DNA of 64,000 bases from Paragordius varius (Eukaryota; Nematomorpha): the NCBI GenBank assembly GCA_964247055.1, contig OZ176054.1:9610001-9674000 (forward strand), written 5' to 3'. A model generated the notes under the pieces. It saw nothing but the letters and a program-made list of their open reading frames with translations. It searched no databases and was not told the DNA's origin. Positions within the stretch are counted from its first letter, which is position 1; each line of letters begins with the position of its first letter. Shown here in pieces: positions 1-13,356 of this stretch. The position numbers were made by a program, and so were the translations under genes.

Positions 1-200
1 TTAGTCATAAACGTTTGTCAACGATATTTTTAATTAATTTAATCACAAACTATAACATTTTTAGTCCATTTACTTTTTGAATTGAATATCCCAAAATTAA
101 TGTTTTGGAACTTGTTTTTTGTAACATTACATTTCTATAAATTATCCCACTCCTTATTATAGTTTGTAAATGAAACATTAATTATGTGTTTCATATTCAG

Positions 201-3200
201 ATACCTATTGGACGCAATTGTATAGCCCATTACAGGGACCTTAAACGACAATGCGTATTTAGCCATGAAGAACTGATTTGTAAAATGGCATCCAGTCCTG
301 AACATTTAGAAACGGCCATAGCAGTTTCAACGCTCGAGGATATGCGAATCATGATTGGAGAAGAACGGGCTATGCGAAAACATCTCTATGAATTGGGAGT
401 AATCAATCAACCAATTAATTAATTATTTATTTATTGAATAGGGCAAAGTTTAAAATTGGAAAATGAACTATGATTTTGAAAAAAAGCATATGTAGCGAAA
501 CTTACTTTAAAAGAAATTAACACATGTGCATGCAAGATGTTCCTTACACGTTTGCCTTATTTCATTTTAAAATTTTTATCTTTCTTGGTATGTTCATTAC
601 TGTATGAATAGTGCATATTAAATTTTTTGATAAACACGGCCATAAATCTATACATGAATGTATATCCAATCAAACAACCGTAATTGTACCAAACATATAT
701 TAAAAATAAAGTTCATAAATCATTTATGAACAAACATGAAAATTCATCTTACGCAATTTCAAATGTTGTGACCGTGATTGTCACCGCTTTTAAATAAAAT
801 TAATATCATATATGCAAGTATAATCTAATAAATATAATTAATCAATGATAGATTATGAGAAAATTCATCATTTTTTTTATAATTTTTACAAATTTTGTAT
901 TAGGAGCACTATTATTTTGACTAATTTTAAGAGTTGTTTTTATTTGATAGGTTACTAAAGCCGAACGGGAAATTTTTGAATTAATGGGTGATGATGAGAG
1001 AAAATGCGATTATTGTAATACAACGTGCTTTTTATCAGCCATCACATGTTTATGCACTGAAAATATAGATAAATCTGGCAATAAGTTAGCACTCCCTATA
1101 TTAATATTTACTTAAAAATTAAATAATGTGAATTTTTGATTTTATTTATATGGAAAAAGACTTTCTTCATATATATATATTTGAACTTTTACTTAATATT
1201 TATGGCATTAAAATAGGATTTTTAGACACGCACAATTTGTTATGCTACATTACAGTATAAGTAGGAATTTGATATGCTGTTATGAAATATAAATTATTTT
1301 TCCATAACACAAAACTAATAGGGGTAACAGTTATACAGGGCGAATGGGCATGGCTGCCGAACAATTTAAGGCTTTAGGCCCGCGTACTATGCATGCTCAA
1401 CCCAAAACGATTATTGATTTGGAATGTATGCAACATAATAACAATCGAATTAATGGCAATAATCCCGACTCTCAGCATCACGATATCATTGATTTGTGTT
1501 GCAGTGAAAGTAATGTAGAACAAAGGACAAATGTCAATAAATTAGTTTGCTTATACCATGTCGATTATTTGTGTAATCGATGTACCTACAATGATTATTG
1601 CCTAAAGTAAGTAGAGCACTGAAACAAAAGCTTGAGTTATTTAATTAATGATATATTAAGCCTATGATTTATGTTAATAATATTTTTGGTAACACATTTG
1701 AGTCCTTATAATTTATATCGAGATTTTATTTATACTTTAAATTTCTGCCCCTAATACCTACAAAAAATAATTAGTTGTGGGTTATTACCCTTTTTCTTGA
1801 AGCAGTTTTAAAAATTTAGATCGAGTTTTCAGCATTATGTTTGTTTAATATTCTTAGATATCGATATACATTGGATGAATTACCAGCCATGATGAACCGG
1901 CTGAAAACGCATTTGGAATATTTTGATGTATGGTCGGCCAAAGTTAAACGTTGTCTCGAATGTAAACCTATATCGTTCGGAGATCATCCAATAATAAATA
2001 GCAATGCTAGAGATTCAAAAAATTCAATGATAACTAACGTCAGCAATGTTTGTGTTAAATCTGAAGCGGATTCATCAACTATGATTGATACACCTTCTCA
2101 AACTTTTCCCAATCCTAATAGGGATGTATTAAGGGAACCTAATAACAATAATCAAGAAATCAATGGTGGCGAGGATTCTAAAAGTGGTATTGTTAAGGTC
2201 GATACCTCCACCAATGAATCGGTTAATTTTATGAAGTTTTTTTGTCTAAAAAAGTAGTAATAATACCTATTTTGTCATGTTTTTTTATATTAATCGCTAA
2301 TCGTTATACCTTTTTTTAGGAAGAACATGAACAAATGGAAATTGAACATCATCAACGAATAAGTCTTGAAGAATTGAAAGGTAACATTTTTTTTAAATAA
2401 TTAAAATACATAAAATCGTTTGTGATATCGATGGTTAGTATTTTTATAAACTTTTTAATGATGTGTTTTCAGGCGGTTAAATTTTCTAATATATTTATTT
2501 TATTTTTTTCATATTCTTGCCTAGATTGAATAAAATTAAATACCATCTTTTTCTAATGATACTAAAATTACTTGTTTATCATAGGGCTTTATAAAGAAAG
2601 TTTATACAAAAAATTTCCACCAAATGATCTCACTAACATATTGTTGAGGGAAATAGAGAAGGCCGATAAATTATCCGATCAATGCAGAGAAATCTTGAAA
2701 AAATTTACATTGGTATAACTTAAATATAATTTTAATTATTTTGCTTTTATAATATTAATTTTATATTTTAAAAAAATAAATTATAGAAAGTGAAAAAACA
2801 TGAGATGCCATTGCAAGGATATTATAAAATTAACAGTTTACAGCAAATTCTATCAAATTTACAAGCTTTACCATGTGAGCTAAAGGAGGAATCTGATTTT
2901 ACGGTAATTTAATAAACTTAAACTTTTTAAGTAAATTATATTTAATGTGCAATTTTATTGTTGTTTTTCAGGTATTGGTGAAAGATGCTGAGAAATATCT
3001 CGAATTTATTGACCATTCTTTGAATGATAAAATCCCTGATGTAGCTAAATTCAAAGAAATTGTTGGCAACAAATTTTTCATTATTCTACAAATACCCAAT
3101 AAAGATTTGATTAAAGAGGTTGAGTTTTTCTAATTCTATTTATAAAATTTTTTTATTTATGATTCGACACAAAGTATTTAAATATTGTTTTTTTTTCTCG

Positions 3201-3276
3201 AAATCTGTAAAGAGTATGATGCACAGCTTACTTAGCTTTTAACATAGGTATTTTTACTAAATAAAATTTTGGTTCA

Positions 3277-3309
<33 letters not shown>

Positions 3310-6300
3310 GGTGTATATGTATAACTTTACATTGCTAGTGCTATGATGTTTCGAAATGGTTGTTTGAGGTAAAAGAAAAGTTATCTAATTGTACGACTAC
3401 AGTCATGCCCTCAAAAGTCAAGCCAATAAAGACGGAAAACAATGAGACAGGTAGTATTAATATTAAATTTATTTTTAAACATTTAACCAAATTAGTTTAT
3501 ACAAATTATTCAATATTTTTCACCTTTAATTTCCCCTGCATTCCTTTCCTAAAGTTACGGATATGCAGTTTGTTGCAAACTCTATTTTTTTATAAATATT
3601 TTTGCAATTATATTATGGAAATTAATAGTTTTATATATTATATTGTATTTTAGATATTAAGCCGGATGAAACATTAAATGTCTTACCTGAAACAAACTCC
3701 AAAGTTATAAATAATGGTTATACCGTGGATATGGACGAGGATGAGAAACTTATTCCAACGGTTTCGATTGAAGATATCGATGAATTGATTGAAGTAATTT
3801 ACTTTTTTTATAATATAGGTTTTATTTATTTATTAATATATATGTGTATTCTTATTTTACTCTAAAATCTACAGACAAAAGATAAATTTTACATATTTAT
3901 TTGTCCAAATACGGTACTACAAAAGTCATTTTGACCGAGAAAAATTGATAGCAGTGTGCTATTTTATAAATTAACTATTATTGTACAAAATTTAAGACTC
4001 TTATATAAAATGGTTTTTTAATTATATATAAATATATGTAATAAATATATATTGCTTGTATTAGATTGGAGAAAAAAAGCCTAAAACCAATCACCCTTCG
4101 CTCGTAAAATGTCTCGATGAACTCAAAGAAATTATCCAAGCTGCCCAAGCTTGGGAGGAAAAGGCTACACTTTTGTTAGAATCCAAAAAGTAATTTTCTA
4201 AGTTACACCAAATTTTTTAAATATTCATTGTTGTTATTGTTTTCTTTTTTGTTTCTATAGTAATTCCATTGAATCATTGGAAACATTTATGAATGAAATT
4301 GGACCCATACCAATTCATTTACCTAATGTGTTTTCAGTAAAGGATGCTATCGTTTCTGCGCATGCATGGCGACGTAAAGCGCGGAACATATTGGTTTTAT
4401 TTTTGTTGTTTGAACAAACAAATTTAAATTGTTTTTTTTGATAAAAAATATTTAACATTTTGTTATGATTTTTGTAAGCATGCTTATGAGCATTTGGATT
4501 TGAATATTTAAATGTTTGTTATATAATTAATCAAAAATATTTGGTTGTTTTTTGGGCGTTATATTAAAAAAGATATATTTTAAAATTGGAAAAGCCTTTT
4601 TGCCACTAAATATTTAGTTTTTTTTGTAAAATCGCTTATAAAATTGCAAATTAAAAATAAATTAACTTTGAATCCATTTATTTATTTAAAAAATAATTGA
4701 AGCAAAATAATCTATTTTTAATTTACTATTAAATTTGGATAGTATTACAGTATGCATGTTAATGATTGCTTATTTCACACTATAGTATGGCAATTTAAGA
4801 CACAGGAGTGTATGGAAAAACGGAAGAATATAATTGTTTATTCAACATTTTGTTGTTTTTTCCATACACTACAGTGTTCCAAATTGCTCAACTATAGTGT
4901 AAAATAAGCAACCATTAAAATGCATACTGTAATACATTCCAAAACTCATTCATATCATAAATGTTATAAAATGCTATAAAGTGTTAACATATATATATAT
5001 ATATATATATAATACACAATCATAGGATGGAAATACTATTGTAAGTTACAAAAACTTACTGGATTTTTATGAAAACGGTAAAACTATACCAGTTGATTTG
5101 GGGAGGGATTTGGTTGTTCCATTGGAAAACATTCTTCAGTCATTAGATGCTTGGTGTGATCAAGCTAAACGATGTTTTGTTAAGAAAAATTGTGAACAAA
5201 GTTTACAAGAGGTGCGTTTTATTTTAAAATATTTTTTTTACAGATTTTATGCCCCAATTATTTGTCGGAAGAAACAAATAAGGAGACAAAAACTAAAAGT
5301 CCTCTTAAATCTAAACGAATGAAACATAAGGCGAGTCCGATTAGGCAAAAAGGTAAAATAAGATTGATTAATGAAAAACGCTTTTTTTATCACAAATATA
5401 TTATATGTATAGACACTTTCTCGAAAACATTGTTTGATCTCCTCCTAAATAAATTGAGTACGGATGCCATGAAAGACGATAACATTGATAACCAAATAAA
5501 GGAAATGGTATTTTTTGACTCTTTTAATATTACATAATCGATTAACCTTTTTTATCAATATTTATGTAAATAAATATACTTAGGAAAACCATTTAAATAT
5601 CAGTGAATTATGGTAAATTTAACAAAAACTAAACTGAAAATACTGAGTTTTATTTTGTAAGAAGATTATACATTAAAAAATTTATATATATAAATTTTAA
5701 GGGCGTAAAAAATTCTTTTTGGAATCTATATGAATGTATGCAATCGTTTAAAAATTATTGTTGGTAAATTTAATTACTATTTATTTTTTATTTTTTATAA
5801 TTTTAGTGTCGATTATACAAATCGTATTGCGACAAAGAAATTGATGCGTTAGATGATGTTCGAAATAACTATTTTTTGAACTATCAAATATATAAAATGG
5901 ATCAAACATCATCAGTGTCAACCTCCACAAACCCTTTAAAAAACCAAGAGTTAATTTCTCAATCAATTTCAAAAAAGAGTGAATTTAGCTCTAAAAAATC
6001 ACATTCTCGACCAGATAAAGCCAAATTTTGCATTTGCAAATCTGGGGAGTTTCGTAAACCAATGTTATGTTGCCAGCTATGTTTTCAACGATATCATTGT
6101 ACGTTTTATTTTTATGTTTTATATTGTTGATTTTTAAAAAATCAACCAATACTCCTATTTTTAATGGCATAAAATTTTGAAATGTATGATCAAATATATA
6201 ATATATAAAAATATTGATTTTTTGTATTTATAGATGAATGCGTTTTGACGAATAAAACAGTCAATTGTTTACAAAATATGATACGTGGACAATGTAAAGT

Positions 6301-8378
6301 AAATGGGATCGAATATTCTAATCAATTGTTGTCAATGAAACACAACTTGCAGTCTCTTAAAAATAATTTTTTACCTTCACCACCACCTCAACCATCACCC
6401 TTGATAGATTCGGTATCGGCGAACAATGTAACTTTTTTTATTTTTATTATTAATAAAATATTTATTGAATCCATTTTGTTGAGGCATTGTATGCTTTTCC
6501 AAAAATACTTGTACGACCCACTAAAATTTTGAAAATTCAATAATATGTCCTTCATAATTTGCGAAATTATCCAAATCATAGTCAAATTGATATAACTAAA
6601 ACATATATAAATCCTCGATAAGAGTCTTTCCATATGGTAAACAACTAGCCAAAAAGTGTGAAATAAATAATAGTTTGTGTTTGTAATTTTTCTAGTGTCT
6701 GATGCTTGAAATTAATGTTATTTATTATTGCCCATATATTCGAAAGCGGCCCGCAAAATCATATGTTTTGGGCACCCCTGCAATAAATAATTTATGATTT
6801 TTTACATCGGATATAAAATTGCGGTGTATATGTTTTCTATTTTAATCAAAATATGTAATAAATAATTTTTGCCTTAAATTACATTATAATATAAATGCCT
6901 CCACTATAAAAAAATATAATTATGCACTTTTGTTGTAATATGGCAATTTTTAAGCTAATATACCATAGGTACAAAAATTACTTTAACTATAGATGTAGTG
7001 AATAATACCTAAACTTTATTTTTTTAGCAAAATTTTACTGATTTTGGCTTAAGCTATTATATAACAATTTTATTTTTATTTATACAGTTACTAGCGTTGA
7101 TGGATTCACCCTACATTTGCTCCACATGTGTTAGATCTCGCAGACCAAAATTAGAAACAGCATTTTCCCTTTTGATTTCCTTGCAAAAAATGCCAGTCAA
7201 AACAATTGAATGTATAATACTTCAATGTTTAACAGAACGTGCAATAGCATGGCAAGACAAAGTTCAAAAGGTATTGTATTAATATATATTTATGACTAAA
7301 TATATATTTCTATTTTTTTTCATTATTAAACAATGCCACAGAGCACTACATTAAATAGTAATATTATTGGCTTAAAAATTAAATTTTTATTACGCACCAA
7401 TTTAAAACAATATTTTCTCTGTTGTATATGCTTTCTGGCCATATTTTGTAAAAAAAACAAGCAATGTATTACACTGTAGTTTATATTCTTCTATATTTTT
7501 TAAGTATCTTGTATTGCCCATTAAAGCACTACATGAATTTATATAATTTATGTTTTACCATAGTTTTTAGTGTCTGAACCTATTAATCAAGTTGTTAATT
7601 CAATCCGTGCGAAAAAAATGAAGCAATCCTTTTCTTATTCGCCTACTACCACCAAATCCTCATTTGCCATATCCTACAATAATCTAAAACCATCATCAGA
7701 TATCGTTGAATGTAAATTTGTTGAAAAAGACATTTATTCCTCAAATAATATTGCAGGTGATAACGCCTCAGTTTCAACGAACAACACAAGTATTTGTAAA
7801 TCGAGTAATCGTATTGAAAATAACTTCATGTAGTTATTAATATAAAATTTAAATAATTAGCTTTTGCCTTTAAATGGATATGAAAAAAAGAAGATTTGCA
7901 ATATATAATTCAATAAACAACGGTACTAATTTTTTTATTTACAACCCATACAAGTTTTTAGTATAAAGTTGCTTTAATTATTCACTTTCAGTTAAGAGCG
8001 AAAAAATGAATAAATATATACAACATACTATCTGTAAAACAACGATACTAATTTAAATGTAATATTCTTTATTAAGTATCGAAAAAAACTCAACAAAACT
8101 CTTATTAAAACTACTTAATTAAAAATAACTTAGATCCATCCAATCCCTCACCAATCATAGAATCATTAATTACGCCTTCTTCAATTACTGCAGAAAACGA
8201 GGATACACAAAATTCAAATGAGATTCAAAAACCTAAAGCTCCTGCTTTAACTCAAACGATCAACTCCATTACCACATTGAGTATGGCTAAATTGAATAAC
8301 ACCTATAAGCTCTCCATTGAATCTATGTCAAATAACAAAAAGTTTGGCGACAGCTCAAATGTTAATATATCCCAATTG

Positions 8379-8418
<40 letters not shown>

Positions 8419-10739
8419 TGTGTCAGTTTTGACTTTTAAATACTTAAAACACATTATCAAGCTATGATAAAATTTTGTTATCATATGCTAAAAAACTTAT
8501 AAATTAGATGAAATATTTGTTTTAAGCCTAATTTATAGTTAGTTAGTTAATATGAAAATTTTTAATTTAAATATATTTAGAAGTGCCTTGTTTTAGTAAA
8601 ATAGCAAAATAGTTTTTCATAATTCAAACTAGAGTCGAAAAATATGTAAAATGTTAAAAGTTCAACACGCATATTACTTAATCTAGAAACAAAATTTTAT
8701 GGTGATTTTGAACCTAAATGGCATATTAAGATAGGATAAATATATAATTTGGTATTGTATTTTAAATAAATTTGTGATGTTGTATTATTTAGATTCTCTC
8801 CCTACAATTCCATCTATAACAATAAATCTTTTGGAACGATTAATGTTTGAAGGATTCATTATTGAATTAACCATGTCCGAAACGGATACGCTTTGGGAAG
8901 TTTATCGGGAAATTAAAATGTCTCAAAAGGACAATAATGTCATGACAACGACCAATGTCTGCAACGAATTATCTATGGATATTGGCGATTTTAATTATGT
9001 ATATAGATTTGCAAAAACTCTTTTTTACCTAACAGTTTTATGTTACGTTATCTTATAATTTTTATCCTTTTAGGTTTGCAATTATTTGCTAATGCAATAT
9101 GCTACTGAAATATATCATGGTCAAAAGACTTTGGAAAAAGACAAAATACGTTGCAAAGAAACTGGATTAATTGAACAATCGCACTTTTCAACAACAACAA
9201 AAACACAAAACACATTCGTCGTAAGCGTTCATCAAAGTAAAAGGAAACAAAGATTAGTCATTAAACAAGATGCCGATATAATGCTAATCGGAATGCATCA
9301 ACAACAGGCTAGGAAAACGGCTTATTCCGAGTTATTAAACTCTGATTATGATAATGATGAACAAACTAACGCTTTAGAGAGTTGTAATAATATAACCAGT
9401 GCTTTCCCGGACACATTAGTTGAATTGGGTATATTATTGAGTTAGTTTTAGCAGTTTGAGTATATGTTCAAGGCTAATCAAAAAAAGTGAAGAATGATTA
9501 TATCTTTTGTATTTTTGCCTACTATTAATAATAACTCTACTCTGATTTTACTATACGATAAGCTACTACTAATCTTCGTTAGTATAAAGTATCGTTTTGT
9601 CATATGACCAGTATTAAAGACTAAAATTTTTATTTTGTTATTCGGCTGTGGATATTTAACCACTTATGGCACTAAAAGTTATAAAACGTTAATTTTACAG
9701 GTGTTACGGATTCCACCACTAATAAACGTTCAGTTAAACCAAAACTGCCATTTGAAATCAATAATGATAGTATGGATGGTAAAAATCATGGGAAAAAGTA
9801 CCAAACAAAATATACTTGTTATAAACACGGATACCAAAATAAATCTTCTAACGCTTTTCGAAATCGATTAGTTAACAAGGCCCTTCATAGAAAGCGAAAG
9901 GTTCAATCGGAAAAAAGTGATATTTGAATTTATTTAGCCACAATAAATTTCTGATTTTTATGCGATTTATATATATTTTCAAAAAAAGATAAAGCATCTA
10001 ATGATCATGAAGACGATACTAAATGTTCATGGCCAGAATGCAAGGAACCCATGGGATGTTTGTATTATTTATTAGTTCATTAATACTACTGTATAATAAT
10101 TAATATATTTTATATTAATTGCTGGAATCGGTGTTTTTTTGGTGTTACGCCATGATAATGTTTATTAATTTTAAAAGTTATTTAAAAAACCTGATTTTTG
10201 AGATTTTTACCCTGATAACTCATACATTTCCCATAATTATGTCAGCCTTGGCAGGCGAATGTTTACATGAATTTAGTAATTTATGCGTGGAATTAAGGCA
10301 GAAATTTTGTAAGTATTAAATTTAAATTTTTACCTTTTACACTAAAACCTTAAAATTTAAACATTTATAGGTGATATTAATTGGGTTCAATGCGATGGTG
10401 GATGTGAACAATGGTTTCACATGGTGTGTGTTGGATTGAGAGACGATCAATTGGATGATAATGACAATTATTACTGTTTTAGGTAACATTTAAAAGTTAT
10501 TAATTTTATACTAAAAATATTCCCACAATTAAATTATTTCATTGCTCATAGGTACTTAGAATTTATAGTATATGCTATTGTATTTAAATATAGTTTTTTT
10601 GCTCTAATGTTTTTTAAAAGTTACTATTTAAAATGCTTGATTTTATTTTTTAATATATCATTAACTAAGTTTCAATATTTTTATTCCATGTAATCCTGTA
10701 TATTTTAGATGCAAACAGGAACCTGCCGCGGAAAGTTGA
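201..10739 (+). CDS. KDM5: KDM5-family histone H3K4 demethylase, C-terminal part (5' exons lie outside the window)
   Basis: JmjC-family chromatin eraser of H3K4me2/3; only the region from the C5HC2 zinc finger onward is here. Exons, joined in phase: 201-398, 951-1084, 1331-1606, 1858-2221 (3' end least sure), 2320-2380, 2585-2712, 2787-2903, 2972-3118, 3339-3450, 3654-3793, 4065-4189, 4261-4393, 5026-5211, 5244-5352, 5413-5507, 5807-6098, 6234-6427, 7088-7270, 7564-7756, 8134-8379, 8793-8998, 9074-9428, 9701-9916, 9989-10057, 10246-10308, 10371-10482, 10709-10739. They total 1494 codons plus stop, longer than the matching part of human KDM5A. In order: C5HC2 finger ([36 protein letters not shown]), PLU-1 helical region, middle PHD finger ([23 protein letters not shown]), Asn/Ser-rich linker, C-terminal PHD finger ([17 protein letters not shown]). 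The JmjN, ARID, first PHD and catalytic JmjC domains would lie upstream of position 1. Confidence 0.95.
4745..4932. repeat. 188-bp fold-back MITE in a KDM5 intron, TA target duplication
   Basis: The two halves are imperfect inverted repeats of about 80 bp, ending TTACAGTATGCAT and ATGCATACTGTAA (with mismatches further in). TA dinucleotides flank both ends (4743-4744 and 4933-4934), as in Tc1/mariner-type non-autonomous elements. Relatives with the same TTACAGTA terminus lie near 15.7 and 16.5 kb. Confidence 0.8.
5212..5243 (+). other. 32-nt micro-intron in KDM5
   Basis: GT(GCGT)...TTTACAG joins exon ending SLQE to the exon starting ILCPNY, which matches the SLLEVLCPR segment of vertebrate KDM5. 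Reading through instead gives a sequence with no such match. The next intron (5353-5412) is only 60 nt. Confidence 0.8.
6738..6780. mobile_element. Right-end remnant of an hAT element in a KDM5 intron
   Basis: The stretch ends GCGGCCCGCAAAATCAT...TTGGGCACCCCTG. The terminal TTGGGCACCCCTG is the reverse complement of the CAGGGGTGCCCAA ends common in hAT transposons, and the GC-rich subterminal GGCCCGC is also typical. I see no matching left end nearby, so it is a fragment. Confidence 0.55.
8380..8413. repeat. TA dinucleotide microsatellite at a KDM5 splice donor
   Basis: The (TA)n tract starts at the GT of the exon 8134-8379 donor itself. Other short TA tracts lie at about 3283-3309, 4989-5010, 15236-15263 and 59568-59590. 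Confidence 0.8.
10246..10308 (+). other. Possible 21-codon cassette exon inside the last PHD finger of KDM5
   Basis: This 63-nt exon is flanked by phase-1 introns on both sides. Leaving it out joins KEPMG directly to [12 protein letters not shown], which reproduces the usual PHD spacing. Including it inserts 21 residues with two extra cysteines. It has a CAG acceptor and a GTAAGT donor. It may be alternatively spliced, or it may be a chance open frame. Confidence 0.45.
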
Positions 10740-10916
10740 AGAAAAAATTATTATTTTCATAAATTAATTATTTTGTAAATTATATACAGTATTATATAAC
10801 ATGTTTCATGTATTTTTACGGTGTTGACTATTTGATAATGTTTATTAGTTTTACCGCTTTCATGTAATATCAGAATTAATTTTTTCTATCATATTTTCCT
10901 GTATAAATATATTATG

Positions 10917-10922
10917 AATAAA
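10917..10922 (+). terminator. Likely KDM5 poly(A) signal
   Basis: An AATAAA hexamer about 180 nt after the KDM5 stop codon, in AT-rich 3' flank. Confidence 0.55.
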
Positions 10923-10939
10923 TGTTAAAGATATATGAT

Positions 10940-11993
10940 TGTGTAATGTAAATGCTCAATCCTTGGATCTGTAAAATAATTAATTGTACATAAGGGCTTG
11001 TGTTACGTAAAAAATCGCCATAAATACACGGGGTAAGAAAACTCCAATTCCAGATTCCTGACCCATAAAAGCGCTATGTTAAATTCTTTGCCTTTATAGG
11101 GCTAACATTTGGAATCATCCTTGATACCATCGTCTAATGAGTTATTCGAAAAAATACCTTAACTAAATAATCGTTATATAATGGCCTTTTAGGGCATAAA
11201 TGCCCTAAATTAACGACTAATAAAAAAACCCGATACCTTAGTTTTTACGTTACGGGTAATATTTCGAGCTTTTAATGAGATCATATGGCTTCATAAATTT
11301 TCTGAAAATTAGGTCCAAAACCACGCAATTTATATATAGTGGCGCAGTTTTAGCGGCTATCTGTTTACCCAGCAGCCAATATTAAAACAAACGCAAGACT
11401 AAAAATTTTGCCTTTTAACAGAGAATAACTCAAATCATCAGTGAATTTTAACGGTCACACCCTGGGCAAAAAATATTTATTTTTTGGAAAAAATGGCATT
11501 TTACGGGGGGAACGGGTAAAAAGATAGCCTAAATTAAAAAAGTAAGCCGACTAGGTTCGGCGCAATCGAAAAAAAGTAAAAATAATCTTATTTTAAATTG
11601 AATGGTCCAACACGTTTACCGGAAAATTGTCTCAAAGACATGATTTTTCTACACTTCTGTTTTCAAAAAAATCTGTTTTTTACACGAGTTGGGCCCAAAC
11701 TGGAACTTAATTCAAAAAAGGGGCGAAGCGATTGTTGGGCATTCATTAATGATTATATTTTTTTGACATTTAAATTTGAATGGGTCTACCGGTTTTCCGG
11801 AAACAGATCACAAAGCCAGCATTTTCCATTTTCATAAATATATAGATTCTAATGATCGGAATAGAAAAGCTGGTATAAACAGTCTTTCCGAACCAGAAGA
11901 TTTTATGATATATTTATCAACGGTAATTGTTATTTTTCTTTATAACAATAATTTTACAAGTTAAAAAACACTTTTTGTCAAATTGTATTTTTA
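10940..11993. other. Gene-free intergenic stretch after KDM5
   Basis: No coding region is supported. Two imperfectly similar segments near 11598-11650 and 11770-11830 (both with TTTAAATT..GAATGG and a CCGGAAA-type motif) suggest degenerate repeat DNA. Confidence 0.5.
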
Positions 11994-12060
11994 TCAGTCG
12001 CGACCCAATAATTTTGCTACACGACCCCAAATGGGGTCGCGATCCATAGTTTAAGAAGCA
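11994..12060. mobile_element. hAT-type terminal remnant with GGGGTCGCGA motif
   Basis: Contains CAGTCGCGACCCA and CCAAATGGGGTCGCGATCC followed by ATAGTTTAAGAAGCATAG. Many hAT elements end with a GGGGTCGCGACCCA...GTTTGAGAACCACTG block, so this looks like a decayed end. No transposase is seen next to it. Confidence 0.45.
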
Positions 12061-12734
12061 TAGGGATAAATTTTATAGTTGCAAATTTTTTGCCATGGTT
12101 TGTTATTAAATTCTTGTGAGTTTATGACAATTTTTATTATCTATTAATAAGTTTTAGCTATGCCTTTTACATTATCTTAAATGGGGAGATTAAACTGTGA
12201 CGCAATTTAGATGATTCTGCATGAGGTTTTAGTTTATTTGATATATAGTAAACCATTTTCCTTCCCTATTCCCCCATAATGAGCCTGATGGAGGAAAACT
12301 ACACGACTTAATATCTGCATCATGACCCTTTTTTAAATGATTTAATTTCAAATAAAAAATAATTTTTAATTTCTTTCATTTTTTGGCTCATAATATGTGT
12401 AAAATAAAACATCCACAAAATAGTGGATGTGAAAGTGTATACCAACTGTTTAATATTTATGTATTGAAATACATAGTTTGATTTCGAGTCCAATTCTTAC
12501 CATCTGGCAAACGCAAATTTTTAGAGAGATATAATAAAGGGTTATTAATTCGAAAAAATTGCCCAAACACTGATACACGATAAATAAATGTAACTAAAAC
12601 GCACCAAAACCTCTAATTGTCCGTATTGGCTTTAAATTTAAACCAGATGTATGAGTTTCGGTTTCTTGGTATCATGTAATTTTGAAAAGAAATATTATTT
12701 ATTTTATTCAAATTCTACATAGTTTGCCCATCTC

Positions 12735-13180
12735 TGGGTAAAATAAAGTGTTGCCAGAAAATTGATTATCTTTTGCGGAACCCATTCGTCATATTTTCCA
12801 ACGTTTTCATTATTATGAAGTGCTACTCTGCGAGGGTGTATTTCATTGATGCGAAGTTGTATTAGTCAGATGGTGCCAGGTCAGGAGAGTTCAGCGGATG
12901 CGATCGAATTCCCTATCAATCGATATTAAGGTGTCTTTTATTTATTTTGTAGTGTAAGACGGAACATTCTCATTAACGAAATCACTTTTTCATGTCTTCT
13001 CCGATTTCCGTCGTTTTTTGATTAATGCATGGTTTACATCACTCATTTGTTGACGATGCCATTGTGTATTAACGGGTTCACCGTGTTTCAAAAGTTCATA
13101 ATACATAACATCGCTCTGGTCTCATCACAGAGAGAGCACAGTCTTAATAAAGCGATTTGGCATTGGTGTTGCTAGACCAG
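12735..13180 (-). mobile_element. Mariner-family transposase fossil
   Basis: On the minus strand around 13115-12990 one frame reads VMYYELLKHGEPVN followed by QWHRQQMSDVNHALIKKRR, the strongly conserved central part of mariner transposases (VVYYELLKPGETVN, then a block beginning YQQQL). Downstream in shifted frames come NENVPSYTTK (compare HDNAPSHTAK, which carries a catalytic Asp) and a decayed DDE region. There are several stops and frame changes, so it is inactive. Terminal repeats were not found. Confidence 0.75.
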
Positions 13181-13356
13181 TTGGGAAAGGTGAAAGTCAC
13201 TATTTTCTCGCTTTGGGATACAAAATAAACATTTCTTATCATCCGTCTGAATTCAATTTTAAGCGAGTTTTATAAGTAATTTTCGATTTGTTCATTCAAA
13301 TTGTTTGGGACCTATTTGCCGAGTTTATTAGTCTTTCACATTGCTCGTAGGCATAA

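Noticed and set aside
6388-6633. Minus-strand 81-codon open frame opposite KDM5
   Set aside because: It overlaps a KDM5 exon and intron on the other strand, has no domain, and is of a length expected by chance in AT-rich DNA.
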